From contig JACPYR010000001.1 in NCBI GenBank assembly GCA_016195965.1, positions 1 to 49,255 on the forward strand: a DNA stretch of 49,255 bases. Direction: 5' to 3'. Shown here piece after piece: positions 8,356 to 16,139 of the stretch. The notes under the pieces are model-generated. The model was given only the letters and a program-made list of their open reading frames with translations. It had not been told where the DNA came from and did no database searches. The stretch is from Nitrosomonadales bacterium (GTDB lineage: Bacteria; Pseudomonadota; Gammaproteobacteria; Burkholderiales; Gallionellaceae). The translations under genes and the position numbers were made by a program. The first letter of the stretch is position 1. Each line of letters begins with the position of its first letter.

Positions 8356-9722
8356 TGATGGATAATTTTATGGGACATATGATGAAAGAAAAATATTACG
8401 GAATTGCACTGGCCTGGTTGGTGACTACATTGTTATTAACTGCATGTGGCGGAGGGGGTGCAAGCACCGGTGCCACAACGCCAGCCAATGCGGCGCCCGT
8501 TGCAAACGCTGGCATCATTCAGAATGTTGTGACGGCGACTTTGGTAACGCTTAATGGCAGCGCCAGCTCCGACGCCAACGGTGATCCGCTGACCTACAGT
8601 TGGACACTGTCCTCTAAACCGGCTGGCAGCGCGGCAACCTTGACGGGCTCAACTTCGGTAGCGCCGACCTTCACGGCGGATGTGGCGGGATCGTATGTTG
8701 TCTCACTGGTGGTGAATGATGGCAAGGTGAACAGCGCGGCTGCCACTGTAACAATCACGGCGACCATCGCCAATGCCGCACCGGTTGCCAATGCTGGCAC
8801 AGCACAGAATGTCGTAACCAATACACTGGTCACCTTGAACGGCAGCGCCAGCTCAGATGCCAACGGTGATCCGCTAACCTATAGTTGGACGCTGACCTCC
8901 AGACCGATCGGCAGCTTGGCAGTCTTGATTGGCGCGACATCGGTAGCGCCGACCTTCACGGCGGATGTGGCGGGATCGTATGTTGCCTCGCTGGTGGTAA
9001 ATGACGGTAAGGTGAACAGTGTTGCTGCAACGGTAACCATTACGGCGACCATTGCCAATGCCGCACCGGTTGCCAATGCGGGTACTGCACAGAATGTCTT
9101 AATCAATACACTGGTCACTTTGAACGGCAGCGCCAGTTCAGATGCCAACGGCGACCCGCTGACCTACAGCTGGACACTGACCTCCAAACCGGTCGGAAGC
9201 TTAGCCGCTTTGACCGGTGCAACCTCGATAGCACCAACCTTCACGGCGGATGTGGCGGGAACCTACGTTGCCTCGCTGGTGGTGAATGACGGCAAGGTGA
9301 ACAGCACGCCAGCCGCAGTCACGATTACGGTTATCAATCCAGGGATTTATCTCAGTGAGAATACGGGGATGTTCAACCCCAACTACACACCAGTGTCGTT
9401 CCCATATGCCTCTTCGGCAATGGTAACCGCGTCATTGTCGGGCATACCCGCGCCGACTACCTACAAGGTTGCCGAGTTCAGCATGACGGCAGTGGGTGGC
9501 AACTATACCGTGCAGAATCTGGCTGCTGTTGATGCCAATGGCTTCGTTGTTCCGTATTTCACCGGGTTGTCTAACGGTCAGACCATCGCAAATGGATCAG
9601 CCGTCATGTTCTCACTTGTTTCTCCGTTAACGGGGGGACGAACTGCAAATATCACATACCGTTTTTCCATACTGGAAACGGGTGGAACATTTAATTACAC
9701 CGTGCAATTGAGAACGAATTAA
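8355..9722 (+). CDS. Lipoprotein with three tandem PKD-like domains
   Basis: The product has a lipoprotein signal (LVTTLLLTACGGGG, lipobox LTAC). Several ATGs compete (8355, 8358, 8370, 8379, 8382); 8379 or 8382 gives the most typical signal peptide length. Three near-identical 95-residue units follow, each opening NAAPVANAG, passing through NGSASSDANGDPLTYSWTL and ending SLVVNDGKVNS, the layout of PKD/REJ-type immunoglobulin-like folds. A unique C-terminal domain of about 125 residues follows. Such proteins are outer-membrane anchored with adhesive or scaffolding roles. A terminator follows at 9771. Confidence 0.82.
   Translation: MMDNFMGHMMKEKYYGIALAWLVTTLLLTACGGGGASTGATTPANAAPVANAGIIQNVVTATLVTLNGSASSDANGDPLTYSWTLSSKPAGSAATLTGSTSVAPTFTADVAGSYVVSLVVNDGKVNSAAATVTITATIANAAPVANAGTAQNVVTNTLVTLNGSASSDANGDPLTYSWTLTSRPIGSLAVLIGATSVAPTFTADVAGSYVASLVVNDGKVNSVAATVTITATIANAAPVANAGTAQNVLINTLVTLNGSASSDANGDPLTYSWTLTSKPVGSLAALTGATSIAPTFTADVAGTYVASLVVNDGKVNSTPAAVTITVINPGIYLSENTGMFNPNYTPVSFPYASSAMVTASLSGIPAPTTYKVAEFSMTAVGGNYTVQNLAAVDANGFVVPYFTGLSNGQTIANGSAVMFSLVSPLTGGRTANITYRFSILETGGTFNYTVQLRTN
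8484..9338 (+). repeat. Three 285-bp tandem repeats inside the PKD-like lipoprotein gene
   Basis: Units start at 8484, 8769 and 9054, each at a GCCAATGC block, with an exact 285-bp period. Long stretches are nearly identical between units, for instance the segment encoding SVAPTFTADVAGSYV. The high DNA-level identity means unit number can change by slippage or recombination. Confidence 0.85.
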
Positions 9723-9770
9723 TCGTCTCTGAAAAAATAATTTCACGCGGCTCTCCGTTTCGCTGAAATC

Positions 9771-9807
9771 AAAGGCTCACCGCTGCGAGGTCGGGAGCCT
9801 TTATTTT
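9771..9807 (+). terminator. Rho-independent terminator-like hairpin
   Basis: AAAGGCTC at 9771-9778 pairs with GGAGCCTTT at 9794-9802 and is followed by TTATTTT. It sits 49 bp after the PKD-like lipoprotein gene and separates it from the next gene. Confidence 0.7.
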
Positions 9808-9912
9808 CGATAGCCTGTTTCTGGAAAGATGCATTGCATCACAAACATGATCAGAATCAAAAACCAAAGGCTCGCGTGATTAATGTCCCTAACGAACGTT
9901 GAATAAAAATTG

Positions 9913-10428
9913 ATGAGTATATTGACAGGAAAGAGGGTAGTGTGCCCCGCGATTTTATTGGCGGTTTTCCTGGTTGCAGCCTGCAATCAGAATGATAATA
10001 TCTCACCAACGACACAAGAGCAGTTAATTGAGGCCATCGATAAAGCCACGGTCAATCCAATCAAGCTCCAGGGCGAGTTGTCGGATATGTTCGCATTCGG
10101 CAGCAAGTATACCGATTTACAGCGCGAAAACATGCTCGGGAATATTGTGGGCAACGTCATTCAATGGGAGCTTCCTGTTTATGAGGTCACCCTCAGCGGG
10201 GATGTTTACAAAGTACAAACCAAAGGAAGTATGCGAGTAGGTGATGTGGGAACAGATTTAATCCCTGCAACCATATACATTACGCCACGTAGCGACAGTG
10301 ATCGCAGGTTGATGGAAACACTGAAGACCGATGACATGATTTCTTTCAAAGGTGTGGTTTCAACGATCATTTTAAGATCGTATATTGTGGTCGAGCCAGC
10401 TATACTCATTAATAATGATAACCACTGA
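9913..10428 (+). CDS. OB-fold (tRNA_anti-like) lipoprotein, function unknown
   Basis: A 171-residue protein from the ATG at 9913 (a TTG at 9910 is less likely). It has a lipoprotein signal peptide ending LVAAC (lipobox cysteine at about residue 25). The mature part resembles the OB-fold 'tRNA_anti-like' family of small secreted proteins: an ENMLGNIVGNVIQWELPVYEV block, a variable loop, then strands DDMISFKGVVSTII. These proteins often occur singly or fused to other membrane modules; the role is unknown. The next gene begins 24 bp after its stop with an AAGGAA ribosome site, so the two are probably co-transcribed. Confidence 0.7.
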   Translation: MSILTGKRVVCPAILLAVFLVAACNQNDNISPTTQEQLIEAIDKATVNPIKLQGELSDMFAFGSKYTDLQRENMLGNIVGNVIQWELPVYEVTLSGDVYKVQTKGSMRVGDVGTDLIPATIYITPRSDSDRRLMETLKTDDMISFKGVVSTIILRSYIVVEPAILINNDNH

Positions 10429-10452
10429 GTAATATTTTAAGGAACCTAATAA

Positions 10453-11367
10453 ATGCAAAATGCACTTCGGATTACCTTGGGTTTATTTTTGGCAGCTGTA
10501 GTTCTTTGCTCATGGTTCCATCCTCTGGATTCGTCAGCCGATCAACAAGTAGATGCCGGGATGAAGAGAGCGGTGATTAGCTTTGCTGCTGCAAGAACAT
10601 TGAATGCTGCTATTTCTTTATTGCAAAGTACAGAGTTTTCATTTCAATTGGGCGCGGGGGTGTCTATTGCTCCTGGTCAATGGCTCGACCCTGTCAACGA
10701 TTTGGTAGAGCAGTTCTCTACGCTAATGTTGGCGGCTAGCGTCGCTTTCGGTGTTGAGAAAATATTAATTAGCATCGGCTCTGGTTGGTTGATATCACTT
10801 GCGCTCACATCCGCTGCCCTCGGTTGGGCATGGTATTACTTCAGAAGAAAACAACCACCAGCTTACCTCTCCAAAATGCTTGTAATTATATTAATGGTTC
10901 GCTTTGCGATACCCGTAATAACAATTGGATCTGACATGCTTTTCAATAATTTCTTGGCCTCCGATTATGAGTCGAGCCAAAAAATAATTGGCGCAACAAG
11001 AGATCAACTGTCTGAGATATTTCCGTCAGTTCATTCAGCATCGGCAGCTCCATCCACACCTTCTGATTCAGCAAATAAGGGGAGGCTATTCATACTCCCA
11101 CCTTGGCTTGGCGGAGGAGCTAAGCCGACGACGCCTGAGGTGGATACTGGTTCGAAGGAAGAATCCATTCTCAACCCTACTGCATGGAAAGAAAAAATTA
11201 AGGCTGCAAGGATAGCCACCGAAAATGTAGCTGAGCATGTAATTAAATTGATGGTGGTCTTTTTGCTTCAAACCTTAGTTCTTCCCCTGCTCCTTCTCTG
11301 GGGTATATACGGCATTGCTAGAAGTGTATTTAAGTTCCCTCAGATGAGGTCTGAAGTTAACCAGTAA
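10453..11367 (+). CDS. Integral membrane protein of unknown function
   Basis: A 304-residue protein. It has an N-terminal membrane anchor (about 5-22), a soluble stretch of about 70 residues containing ARTLNAAISLLQSTEFSF and SIAPGQWLDPVNDLVEQFS, three central membrane helices (about 92-175), a Ser/Pro-rich loop, and a final helix (about 265-292, LMVVFLLQTLVLPLLLLWGIYG). The QWLDPVNDLVEQFSTLML block resembles a conserved gammaproteobacterial family of uncharacterised membrane proteins. It is the last gene of the cassette before the repeat at the selC side, and is AT-rich like the other cargo. Confidence 0.75.
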   Translation: MQNALRITLGLFLAAVVLCSWFHPLDSSADQQVDAGMKRAVISFAAARTLNAAISLLQSTEFSFQLGAGVSIAPGQWLDPVNDLVEQFSTLMLAASVAFGVEKILISIGSGWLISLALTSAALGWAWYYFRRKQPPAYLSKMLVIILMVRFAIPVITIGSDMLFNNFLASDYESSQKIIGATRDQLSEIFPSVHSASAAPSTPSDSANKGRLFILPPWLGGGAKPTTPEVDTGSKEESILNPTAWKEKIKAARIATENVAEHVIKLMVVFLLQTLVLPLLLLWGIYGIARSVFKFPQMRSEVNQ

Positions 11368-11813
11368 TGGATAAATTGGATTTCACTAAACCTGCGTATC
11401 TTTTTCTGCCTCCTTAGGATAGATTGATTCGGAGAGCGGGCCACCTTCAATGTGTCGTTACTGTTCGCGAACGTCTGCACACTTTATGGTTTTAGGTTTT
11501 CACACTGTGCGCTGCCTCGATCAGCCGAAAGTGAGCGGAGGTTTAGGCGAGTACTGATGAAACAATTAGCCATTCGACTACGCTGGCTAATGACACCGCC
11601 AAGTCGCTGGTTATGTTCGAGTCCCGCAGCTGGGTGCGGGGTGGGCGCCCAGTCAGATCACTTTATTTCTTGCTCCACGTCGATATTCGATTGGCATAAC
11701 GTGGTGCCGTCCTCACCCCCAGCCCCTCTCCCGCGAGCGGGCGAGGGGAGCAAGAGCCGGGGGTTATTTGGATTGAACCGTTTTCTTGGCGACAACGGTT
11801 TTGTTCGCTGCGT
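11368..11813. other. Non-coding right edge of the cassette
   Basis: No gene is supportable here. Visible structure: an 8-bp inverted repeat ATTAGCCA/TGGCTAAT (11564-11590); a GC-rich dispersed palindrome CCCCTCTCCCGC-gag-CGGGCGAGGGG (11723-11748); and mixed-composition sequence that looks like accumulated debris. The long open frame 11452-11922 simply reads through it into the duplicated selB tail. Confidence 0.55.
11711..11751. repeat. GC-rich dispersed palindromic repeat
   Basis: The sequence CCTCACCCCCAGCCCCTCTC followed by CCGCGAGCGGGCGAGGGGAG forms a strong hairpin. It belongs to the widely dispersed 'CCCTCACCCC...CTCTCCC' type of intergenic repeat in proteobacteria. It lies in the non-coding right edge of the cassette. 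Confidence 0.6.
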
Positions 11814-11940
11814 GTTTCGCGACCGCATCGGCACCGGGCGCAAACTGGCCATCCAGATACTGGAGTTCTTCGATGCCAGCGCCGTGACGCGGCGTGCGGG
11901 AGATGCGCATTACCTGCGCTGAAGAGTTTCGGGTAGTATT
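11814..11940 (+). repeat. 127-bp direct repeat, right copy (displaced selB 3' end)
   Basis: A second copy of the selB tail and 18 bp of downstream DNA, one mismatch from 3936-4062. It encodes the last 36 residues of SelB (from about [19 protein letters not shown]) and its stop, with no upstream selB sequence. It ends 48 bp before selC, so the ancestral order was almost certainly selA-selB-selC without the intervening 7.75 kb. Confidence 0.93.
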
Positions 11941-11988
11941 GGTGTGCTGTCATGCAAATTTCTTGGCAAATTTTTTGACCGAAAGTTT

Positions 11989-12085
11989 GGAAGAGATTCG
12001 TTCCCCGGTGGGGCGGCCAGACTTCAAATCTGGCAAGGGCCGTCAGACGATTCTTGGTGGGTTCGACTCCCACTCTCTTCCGCCA
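11989..12085 (+). tRNA. selC: tRNA-Sec (anticodon UCA)
   Basis: A 97-nt gene with the features of bacterial tRNA(Sec). The extended acceptor stem GGAAGAG pairs with CTCTTCC and is followed by an encoded GCCA. The anticodon loop ACTTCAAATC carries TCA, the variable arm is long (GGGCCGTCAGACGATTC region), and the T-loop is GGTTCGACTCC. The GGCGGCCAGACTTCAAATCTGG segment, written here only to indicate the anticodon arm at about 12012-12033, closely follows the E. coli gene. It serves SelA as substrate and SelB as cargo. selC genes are also frequent island integration sites; here the insertion lies just upstream. Confidence 0.96.
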
Positions 12086-12092
12086 TCTATTC

Positions 12093-12123
12093 AGTCCGGG
12101 CGAGGTGAATTTTTGCCCGGACT
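12093..12123 (+). terminator. Hairpin downstream of selC
   Basis: AGTCCGGGC (12093-12101) pairs perfectly with GCCCGGACT (12115-12123) around a loop containing five Ts. There is no T-run after the stem, so it may end or process the selC transcript rather than act as a classical terminator. Confidence 0.5.
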
Positions 12124-12234
12124 TCATCCTGAGTTTAACGGTTGTTTGCGCGGGGCCGCCGATCAGACAAGCGGCTGAAGGTATAATGCGCGCTTCGGGT
12201 TGCGGCTGAGTTCCGCGTAATTTTGGGAGTGGTC

Positions 12235-13008
12235 TTGTTTAAGCTCATCGGTGTCATTGCGGGTTATTATTTTTTCGGATTCTTCGGGGCGCTGTTGGGC
12301 CTGTTCGTGGGTTCGTTTTTCGATCGCATCAGGGTGTATGGTTCGGGCGGGGTGAACCCGTTGCAGAATGCGCTGCGCCAAGCGGTATTTCTCGAGACGG
12401 TGTTCATCTCGATGGGCAAGCTGGCCAAGGCCGATGGTCATGTCTCGCAGGACGAGATCGATCATGTCGAACAGTTCATGCAGAAACTGAACATGACTGC
12501 CCAGCATCGCCAGCAGGCGATCAAATTGTTCAAGCAGGGCGCCGATCCGGCGTTCGACATCGCGCCGACTTACCGGCGCTTCATGTCGGTTTGCGGACAC
12601 ACCAAGAATCTGAAGCAGGTGCTGCTGGTTTATCTGATCGTGATGGCGCTTGCGGACGGGCATTTCCATCCTGCTGAAGAAGCATTGCTGACCGAGATTG
12701 CCGGTTATCTTGGCTATAGCCCGTCCGAATTCAAGCATGTGATGGACATGGTGCTGAATCAATCGCACTTTGGCGGCGGGCAGGTCAACCCGGCCGCAGC
12801 GCTGGACGATGCCTACAAGGCGCTGGGTGTGAGCAAGGACAGCAGCGACGCGGAGATCAAGCGCGCCTACCGCAAGCTGATGAGCCAATACCACCCGGAT
12901 AAGCTGATGGGGCAGGGCATGCCGGAAGACATGATCGCGATGGCCACCGAGCAGGCCAAGGAGATACAGGTGGCTTATGATTTGATCAAGAAGAGCAGGA
13001 ATATTTGA
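12235..13008 (+). CDS. djlA: DnaJ-like co-chaperone with TerB domain
   Basis: DjlA is an inner-membrane J-domain protein that recruits DnaK. The product has an N-terminal membrane helix with glycine motif (about 3-25, [17 protein letters not shown]), a TerB-like helical domain (about 50-170, with [18 protein letters not shown] and [15 protein letters not shown]), a glycine-rich linker, and a C-terminal J domain with the HPD motif in [13 protein letters not shown] prefer the TTG at 12235, which follows GGGAG by five bases; TTG 12223 and GTG 12229 are alternatives in the same frame. A TATAAT box lies at 12182. The stop overlaps the next start. Confidence 0.92.
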   Translation: MFKLIGVIAGYYFFGFFGALLGLFVGSFFDRIRVYGSGGVNPLQNALRQAVFLETVFISMGKLAKADGHVSQDEIDHVEQFMQKLNMTAQHRQQAIKLFKQGADPAFDIAPTYRRFMSVCGHTKNLKQVLLVYLIVMALADGHFHPAEEALLTEIAGYLGYSPSEFKHVMDMVLNQSHFGGGQVNPAAALDDAYKALGVSKDSSDAEIKRAYRKLMSQYHPDKLMGQGMPEDMIAMATEQAKEIQVAYDLIKKSRNI

Positions 13009-13682
13009 TGTCTACCTCACTGCCCGTTCTTTCGCTGCTTGAAACCCGTGTCCTTGGCGTGCTTGCCGAGAAGCAGCGCACGGTTCCGGATTCCTATCCT
13101 CTGACGCTGAATTCGCTGGTCTCCGGCTGCAACCAGAAGAGCAGCCGCGATCCTGTGCTGGAGGCTGCCGAGTCCGAAGTGCAGGCGGCGCTGGATAGTT
13201 TGCGGACGCTGTCGCTGATCGTGGAGACCAGCGGGGGCAGGGCTTCGCGTTATGGGCACAATGTCGAAAAGGTGCTGCATATTCCTACGCAATCCACCGC
13301 CTTGCTGGCGATGCTGATGTTGCGCGGCCCGCAGACGGCGGGAGAGCTGCGCATCAATTGCGAGCGGCTGCATAAGTTCGCGGATATTTCCTCGGTGGAG
13401 AGTTTTCTGGTCGAGCTGGCCGAGCGGGCGGCAGGGGGACTGGTGGTGGAGTTGCCGCGCCAGCCCGGTGCGCGCGAAAACCGCTGGATGCATTTGCTCT
13501 GCGGTGCCCCGGTCACCGAGGAGCATGCGCCCGCCGGAACAGCCACCGCTGTGGCCGATGTGACCGTTGGGGAAATCGCCGCACTCAAGGCCAATGTCGC
13601 GAAGCTGGAGGCGGAGGTGGCCGAACTGCGCGCGATGATGGACAGGCTGTATGCCGAGCTGGGTGTGAAAGCGGCACCGTGA
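13008..13682 (+). CDS. yceH: YceH-family (DUF480) protein
   Basis: A 224-residue protein of the YceH/DUF480 family, two winged-helix domains with an unknown, possibly regulatory, role. Hallmarks are [21 protein letters not shown] near the N-terminus (given as the span of about residues 11-31), [15 protein letters not shown], and [11 protein letters not shown] in the second domain. The last 25 residues form a short coiled coil ([20 protein letters not shown]). The ATG overlaps the djlA stop. A strong bidirectional hairpin follows. Confidence 0.9.
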   Translation: MSTSLPVLSLLETRVLGVLAEKQRTVPDSYPLTLNSLVSGCNQKSSRDPVLEAAESEVQAALDSLRTLSLIVETSGGRASRYGHNVEKVLHIPTQSTALLAMLMLRGPQTAGELRINCERLHKFADISSVESFLVELAERAAGGLVVELPRQPGARENRWMHLLCGAPVTEEHAPAGTATAVADVTVGEIAALKANVAKLEAEVAELRAMMDRLYAELGVKAAP

Positions 13683-13714
13683 TGTGGCGCAAGCCGTGAG
13701 CCAGTCTAAATAAA

Positions 13715-13741
13715 AAAGGGGATGCCGCTGGCATCCCCTTT
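13715..13741. terminator. Bidirectional rho-independent terminator
   Basis: A perfect 12-bp stem, AAAGGGGATGCC-gct-GGCATCCCCTTT, lies between the convergent yceH and ppiC-type genes. T- and A-runs flank both sides, so it can serve both transcripts. Confidence 0.9.
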
Positions 13742-13759
13742 CGATTGTTGTGTTGCCGA

Positions 13760-14548
13760 TTACTCGATCTTGGCTTTGCTGCGCAGATCGGCAATGTATT
13801 CCTGTACAGCCTGCTGCTGGATGCGCTGCTGAATCTGCGGCTTGAGTTCATCAAACGATGGCACTTTCAGTTCGCGCACGTCATCCAGTTTTACCACATG
13901 CCAGCCATATTGTGTTTTGACTGGCTCCTTGGTGTATTCGCCTTTTTTCAAGTTAAGCAATGCATTGGCAAAAGGCGGAACGAAATTGCTTGGTACCGCC
14001 CAGCCCAATGATCCGCCGTTCACTGCGGAACCCGCGTCTTTGGATTTTTCCTTGGCGAGCTTGTCAAACTTGGCCTTCTTGCCGAGTTGCGCGATGATGG
14101 CTTTGGCTTCACTTTCGGTCTCCACCAGGATATGGCTCGCGCTATATTCGCTCTTGCCGAGATTGACTTTCAGTTTGTCGTATTCCAGCTTGAGTTGCTC
14201 TTCGCTGGGCTGGTGATTCTTAGCGTAGTCCTGAACGAATGAACCGACCAGTACCGATTGCACGGCCAGTTCGGTTTGCTGGATGACCTCCGGGTCTTTG
14301 TCCAGTCCCTTCTTCTTGGCTTCCTGCACCAGCACTTCCAGGTTGATCATGTCATCGCGGACGGCCTTGCGCAGTTCCGCGCTGTCAGGTTGGCCTTGTG
14401 CGGTGGCGATCTTGACGCGCAGATCGATGCGCGCTTGCGGAATGGATACTCCATTTACCACGGCGGCGGATTTTTCCTCGGCAAAAGCCGGGTTGGCCAC
14501 CAGTGCGCTCAGTATTGCCAGCGTTGCAAATTTTCCAGTTTTCAGCAT
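13760..14548 (-). CDS. Periplasmic PpiC-type (parvulin) peptidyl-prolyl isomerase
   Basis: A 262-residue exported foldase. It has a signal peptide (MLKTGKFATLAILSALVANPAFA), an N-terminal helical chaperone segment (about 30-125, SurA_N-like), and one parvulin domain (about 130-225) with SASHILVETE, GGSLGWAVPSNFVPPFANAL and TQYGWHVVKLDD. Such proteins assist outer-membrane protein folding. It is last in a tight minus-strand run that also includes bolA, a YciI-type gene, yciB and msrB. Confidence 0.92.
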   Translation of the reverse strand: MLKTGKFATLAILSALVANPAFAEEKSAAVVNGVSIPQARIDLRVKIATAQGQPDSAELRKAVRDDMINLEVLVQEAKKKGLDKDPEVIQQTELAVQSVLVGSFVQDYAKNHQPSEEQLKLEYDKLKVNLGKSEYSASHILVETESEAKAIIAQLGKKAKFDKLAKEKSKDAGSAVNGGSLGWAVPSNFVPPFANALLNLKKGEYTKEPVKTQYGWHVVKLDDVRELKVPSFDELKPQIQQRIQQQAVQEYIADLRSKAKIE

Positions 14549-14583
14549 GCTTGGGTTCCCTTCAATAAATTATAAATTGACAG

Positions 14584-14850
14584 TTAGATTTCATCGGGCG
14601 TCTTCGCCTGTATGGTGAGGGCGTGTATTTCGCGCTTCATCAACTCTCCAAGCGCGGAATATATCATACGATGGCGTGCAATCGTATTACAGCCGACAAA
14701 CTGCGCCGAGGCAATGTGCAGCACATAATGTCCGCCGCCGTCCCGCGCGCCGGCATGTCCGGCATGTTTGTGGCTTTCGTCTATGATTTCCAGGCTCGTC
14801 GGGCTCAGCGCGGCTAGCCGCGTGCGTATATCCGTTATGCGGGCATTCAT
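14584..14850 (-). CDS. bolA: BolA-family protein
   Basis: An 88-residue BolA protein, a partner of monothiol glutaredoxins in [2Fe-2S] handling and a stress-linked morphology factor. The family block is present: [20 protein letters not shown] near residues 19-38, the conserved central [10 protein letters not shown], and the C-terminal [13 protein letters not shown] helix, with the conserved C-terminal histidine in [13 protein letters not shown]. Its start codon overlaps the stop of the YciI-like gene upstream (ATGA), implying coupling. Confidence 0.92.
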   Translation of the reverse strand: MNARITDIRTRLAALSPTSLEIIDESHKHAGHAGARDGGGHYVLHIASAQFVGCNTIARHRMIYSALGELMKREIHALTIQAKTPDEI

Positions 14851-15149
14851 TGCGGAAAGGTCTTTCTGAACGGCTGCACGCTGACCCCGGCGTACACGCC
14901 AGCAGCGACATAAGGATCGGCGTTGGCCCAGTCCCGCGCGTCCTGCAAGGAAGCAAATTCGGCGACGATCAGGCTGCCTGTGTATCCTGCCGCACCGGGG
15001 TCAACGGCATCTACGGCGGGGAATGGGCCGGCCAGCAGCAATCGTCCCTGGTTCTGCAGTTCCTGCAGGCGCGCTACATGCGCGGGCCGTGCCGCCAGGC
15101 GCTTCTCCAGGCTATTGGGCGTATCCTGCCCCACTATTGCGTACCACAT
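14847..15149 (-). CDS. yciI: YciI-family protein
   Basis: A 100-residue YciI domain protein: [20 protein letters not shown] start, the [20 protein letters not shown] block, and [22 protein letters not shown] before the end. The family adopts a ferredoxin-like fold with a conserved His/Asp pair and has no settled function. It lies directly downstream of yciB in the same orientation, the same neighbourhood as in many betaproteobacteria. It overlaps bolA by 4 bp. Confidence 0.9.
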   Translation of the reverse strand: MWYAIVGQDTPNSLEKRLAARPAHVARLQELQNQGRLLLAGPFPAVDAVDPGAAGYTGSLIVAEFASLQDARDWANADPYVAAGVYAGVSVQPFRKTFPQ

Positions 15150-15163
15150 CTATACAGCCTCCA

Positions 15164-15706
15164 TCAGTTGTGTTCCTTCTTTTCATCGATATATTTCGAC
15201 AGCCATACACCCTGAGCCAGGATGAACACCAGCATCAGTCCGGTGAAGCCGAACAGTTTGAAATTTACCCAGCTGTCGGTGGAGTAATTGTAGGCGACAT
15301 ACAGGTTGATGAAGCCCAGCACTAAAAAAAACAGGCTCCAGCTCATGTTGAGGCGATTCCAGGCGTGGACCGGCAGGGCGATTTTTTCGTGCAACAACGC
15401 GCGCATCAGGTTTTTGTGGAACAGCAAATTCGAGAACAGCAGGATCACGGAAAACAGCCAATACAATGCGGTGGGTTTTAACTTGATGAAGCTTTCATCA
15501 TGCAGCAGCAGCGTTGCGCCGCCAAACACGCTGACGATCGCGAAGGTCACCCACAGCATCATATCGACCTTGCCGTGCCGGTATTTGGTCCAGATGATCT
15601 GGATGACGGTCGCACCTATCGCCACTGCGGTGGCGACATAAATGCCTTGGAATTTGAAGGCGACGAAGAACAGCAGGACGGGAAATAAATCGAATAACAG
15701 TTTCAT
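15164..15706 (-). CDS. yciB: Inner-membrane septation-type protein YciB (IspZ)
   Basis: A 180-residue polytopic protein with about five membrane helices, starting [20 protein letters not shown], the diagnostic opening of the family. Further markers are [20 protein letters not shown] and the C-terminal half with [20 protein letters not shown]. YciB is involved in envelope integrity and normal cell division. Length matches homologues. It is the fourth gene of the minus-strand run beginning at the peroxiredoxin. Confidence 0.93.
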   Translation of the reverse strand: MKLLFDLFPVLLFFVAFKFQGIYVATAVAIGATVIQIIWTKYRHGKVDMMLWVTFAIVSVFGGATLLLHDESFIKLKPTALYWLFSVILLFSNLLFHKNLMRALLHEKIALPVHAWNRLNMSWSLFFLVLGFINLYVAYNYSTDSWVNFKLFGFTGLMLVFILAQGVWLSKYIDEKKEHN

Positions 15707-15737
15707 GGTAATAACAGTTTGGTGGTGAGGGCAGGGG

Positions 15738-16136
15738 TTAATTTTTGTCCAGCGTCAGTGCGGCGGAATTGATGCAATAACGCAATCCGGTAGGTCGCGG
15801 GCCGTCGGGGAAAACATGCCCGAGGTGCGCGCCGCATTGTTTGCAGCATATTTCCTCGCGTGACATGCCGTGGCTGGTGTCGATTCGCGACATGATACTT
15901 TGGGGTTGGCTGGGTTGCCAGAAGCTCGGCCAGCCGCTGCCGGAATCGAATTTTGAAGATGAATCAAACAGGGCGCTGCCGCAGCACACGCAGCGATAAA
16001 TTCCGGCGTCATGGCAATCCCAATATGCGCCGGTAAACGGCGGCTCGGTGCCGCACTGGCGGCACACCCGGTATTGCTCGGGTGTGAGTTCGTTGCGCCA
16101 CTCTGCATCGGATTTTTCAACGGGTTTATTCATCAT
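15738..16136 (-). CDS. msrB: Peptide-methionine (R)-S-oxide reductase
   Basis: A 132-residue MsrB. It reduces the R form of methionine sulfoxide in proteins. The four zinc cysteines appear as CVCCGSALF and [12 protein letters not shown]. The substrate-binding block is [11 protein letters not shown], and the catalytic cysteine is in RYCINSAAL near the C-terminus, so it is a Cys rather than a Sec enzyme. An extra cysteine pair ([11 protein letters not shown]) replaces the usual RHKGTE-type sequence. Two adjacent ATGs (16136 and 16133) are possible starts. Confidence 0.94.
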   Translation of the reverse strand: MMNKPVEKSDAEWRNELTPEQYRVCRQCGTEPPFTGAYWDCHDAGIYRCVCCGSALFDSSSKFDSGSGWPSFWQPSQPQSIMSRIDTSHGMSREEICCKQCGAHLGHVFPDGPRPTGLRYCINSAALTLDKN

Positions 16137-16139
16137 TTC

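Noticed and set aside
11615-11625. T-loop-like GTTCGAGTCCC near the right edge of the cassette
   Set aside because: No acceptor, D or anticodon arms can be drawn around it, so it is not a tRNA or a clear tRNA remnant.
11452-11922. 156-residue open frame ending in SelB-like sequence
   Set aside because: Only its last 36 residues are SelB, from the displaced 127-bp repeat; the rest is non-coding debris and a GC-rich palindrome.
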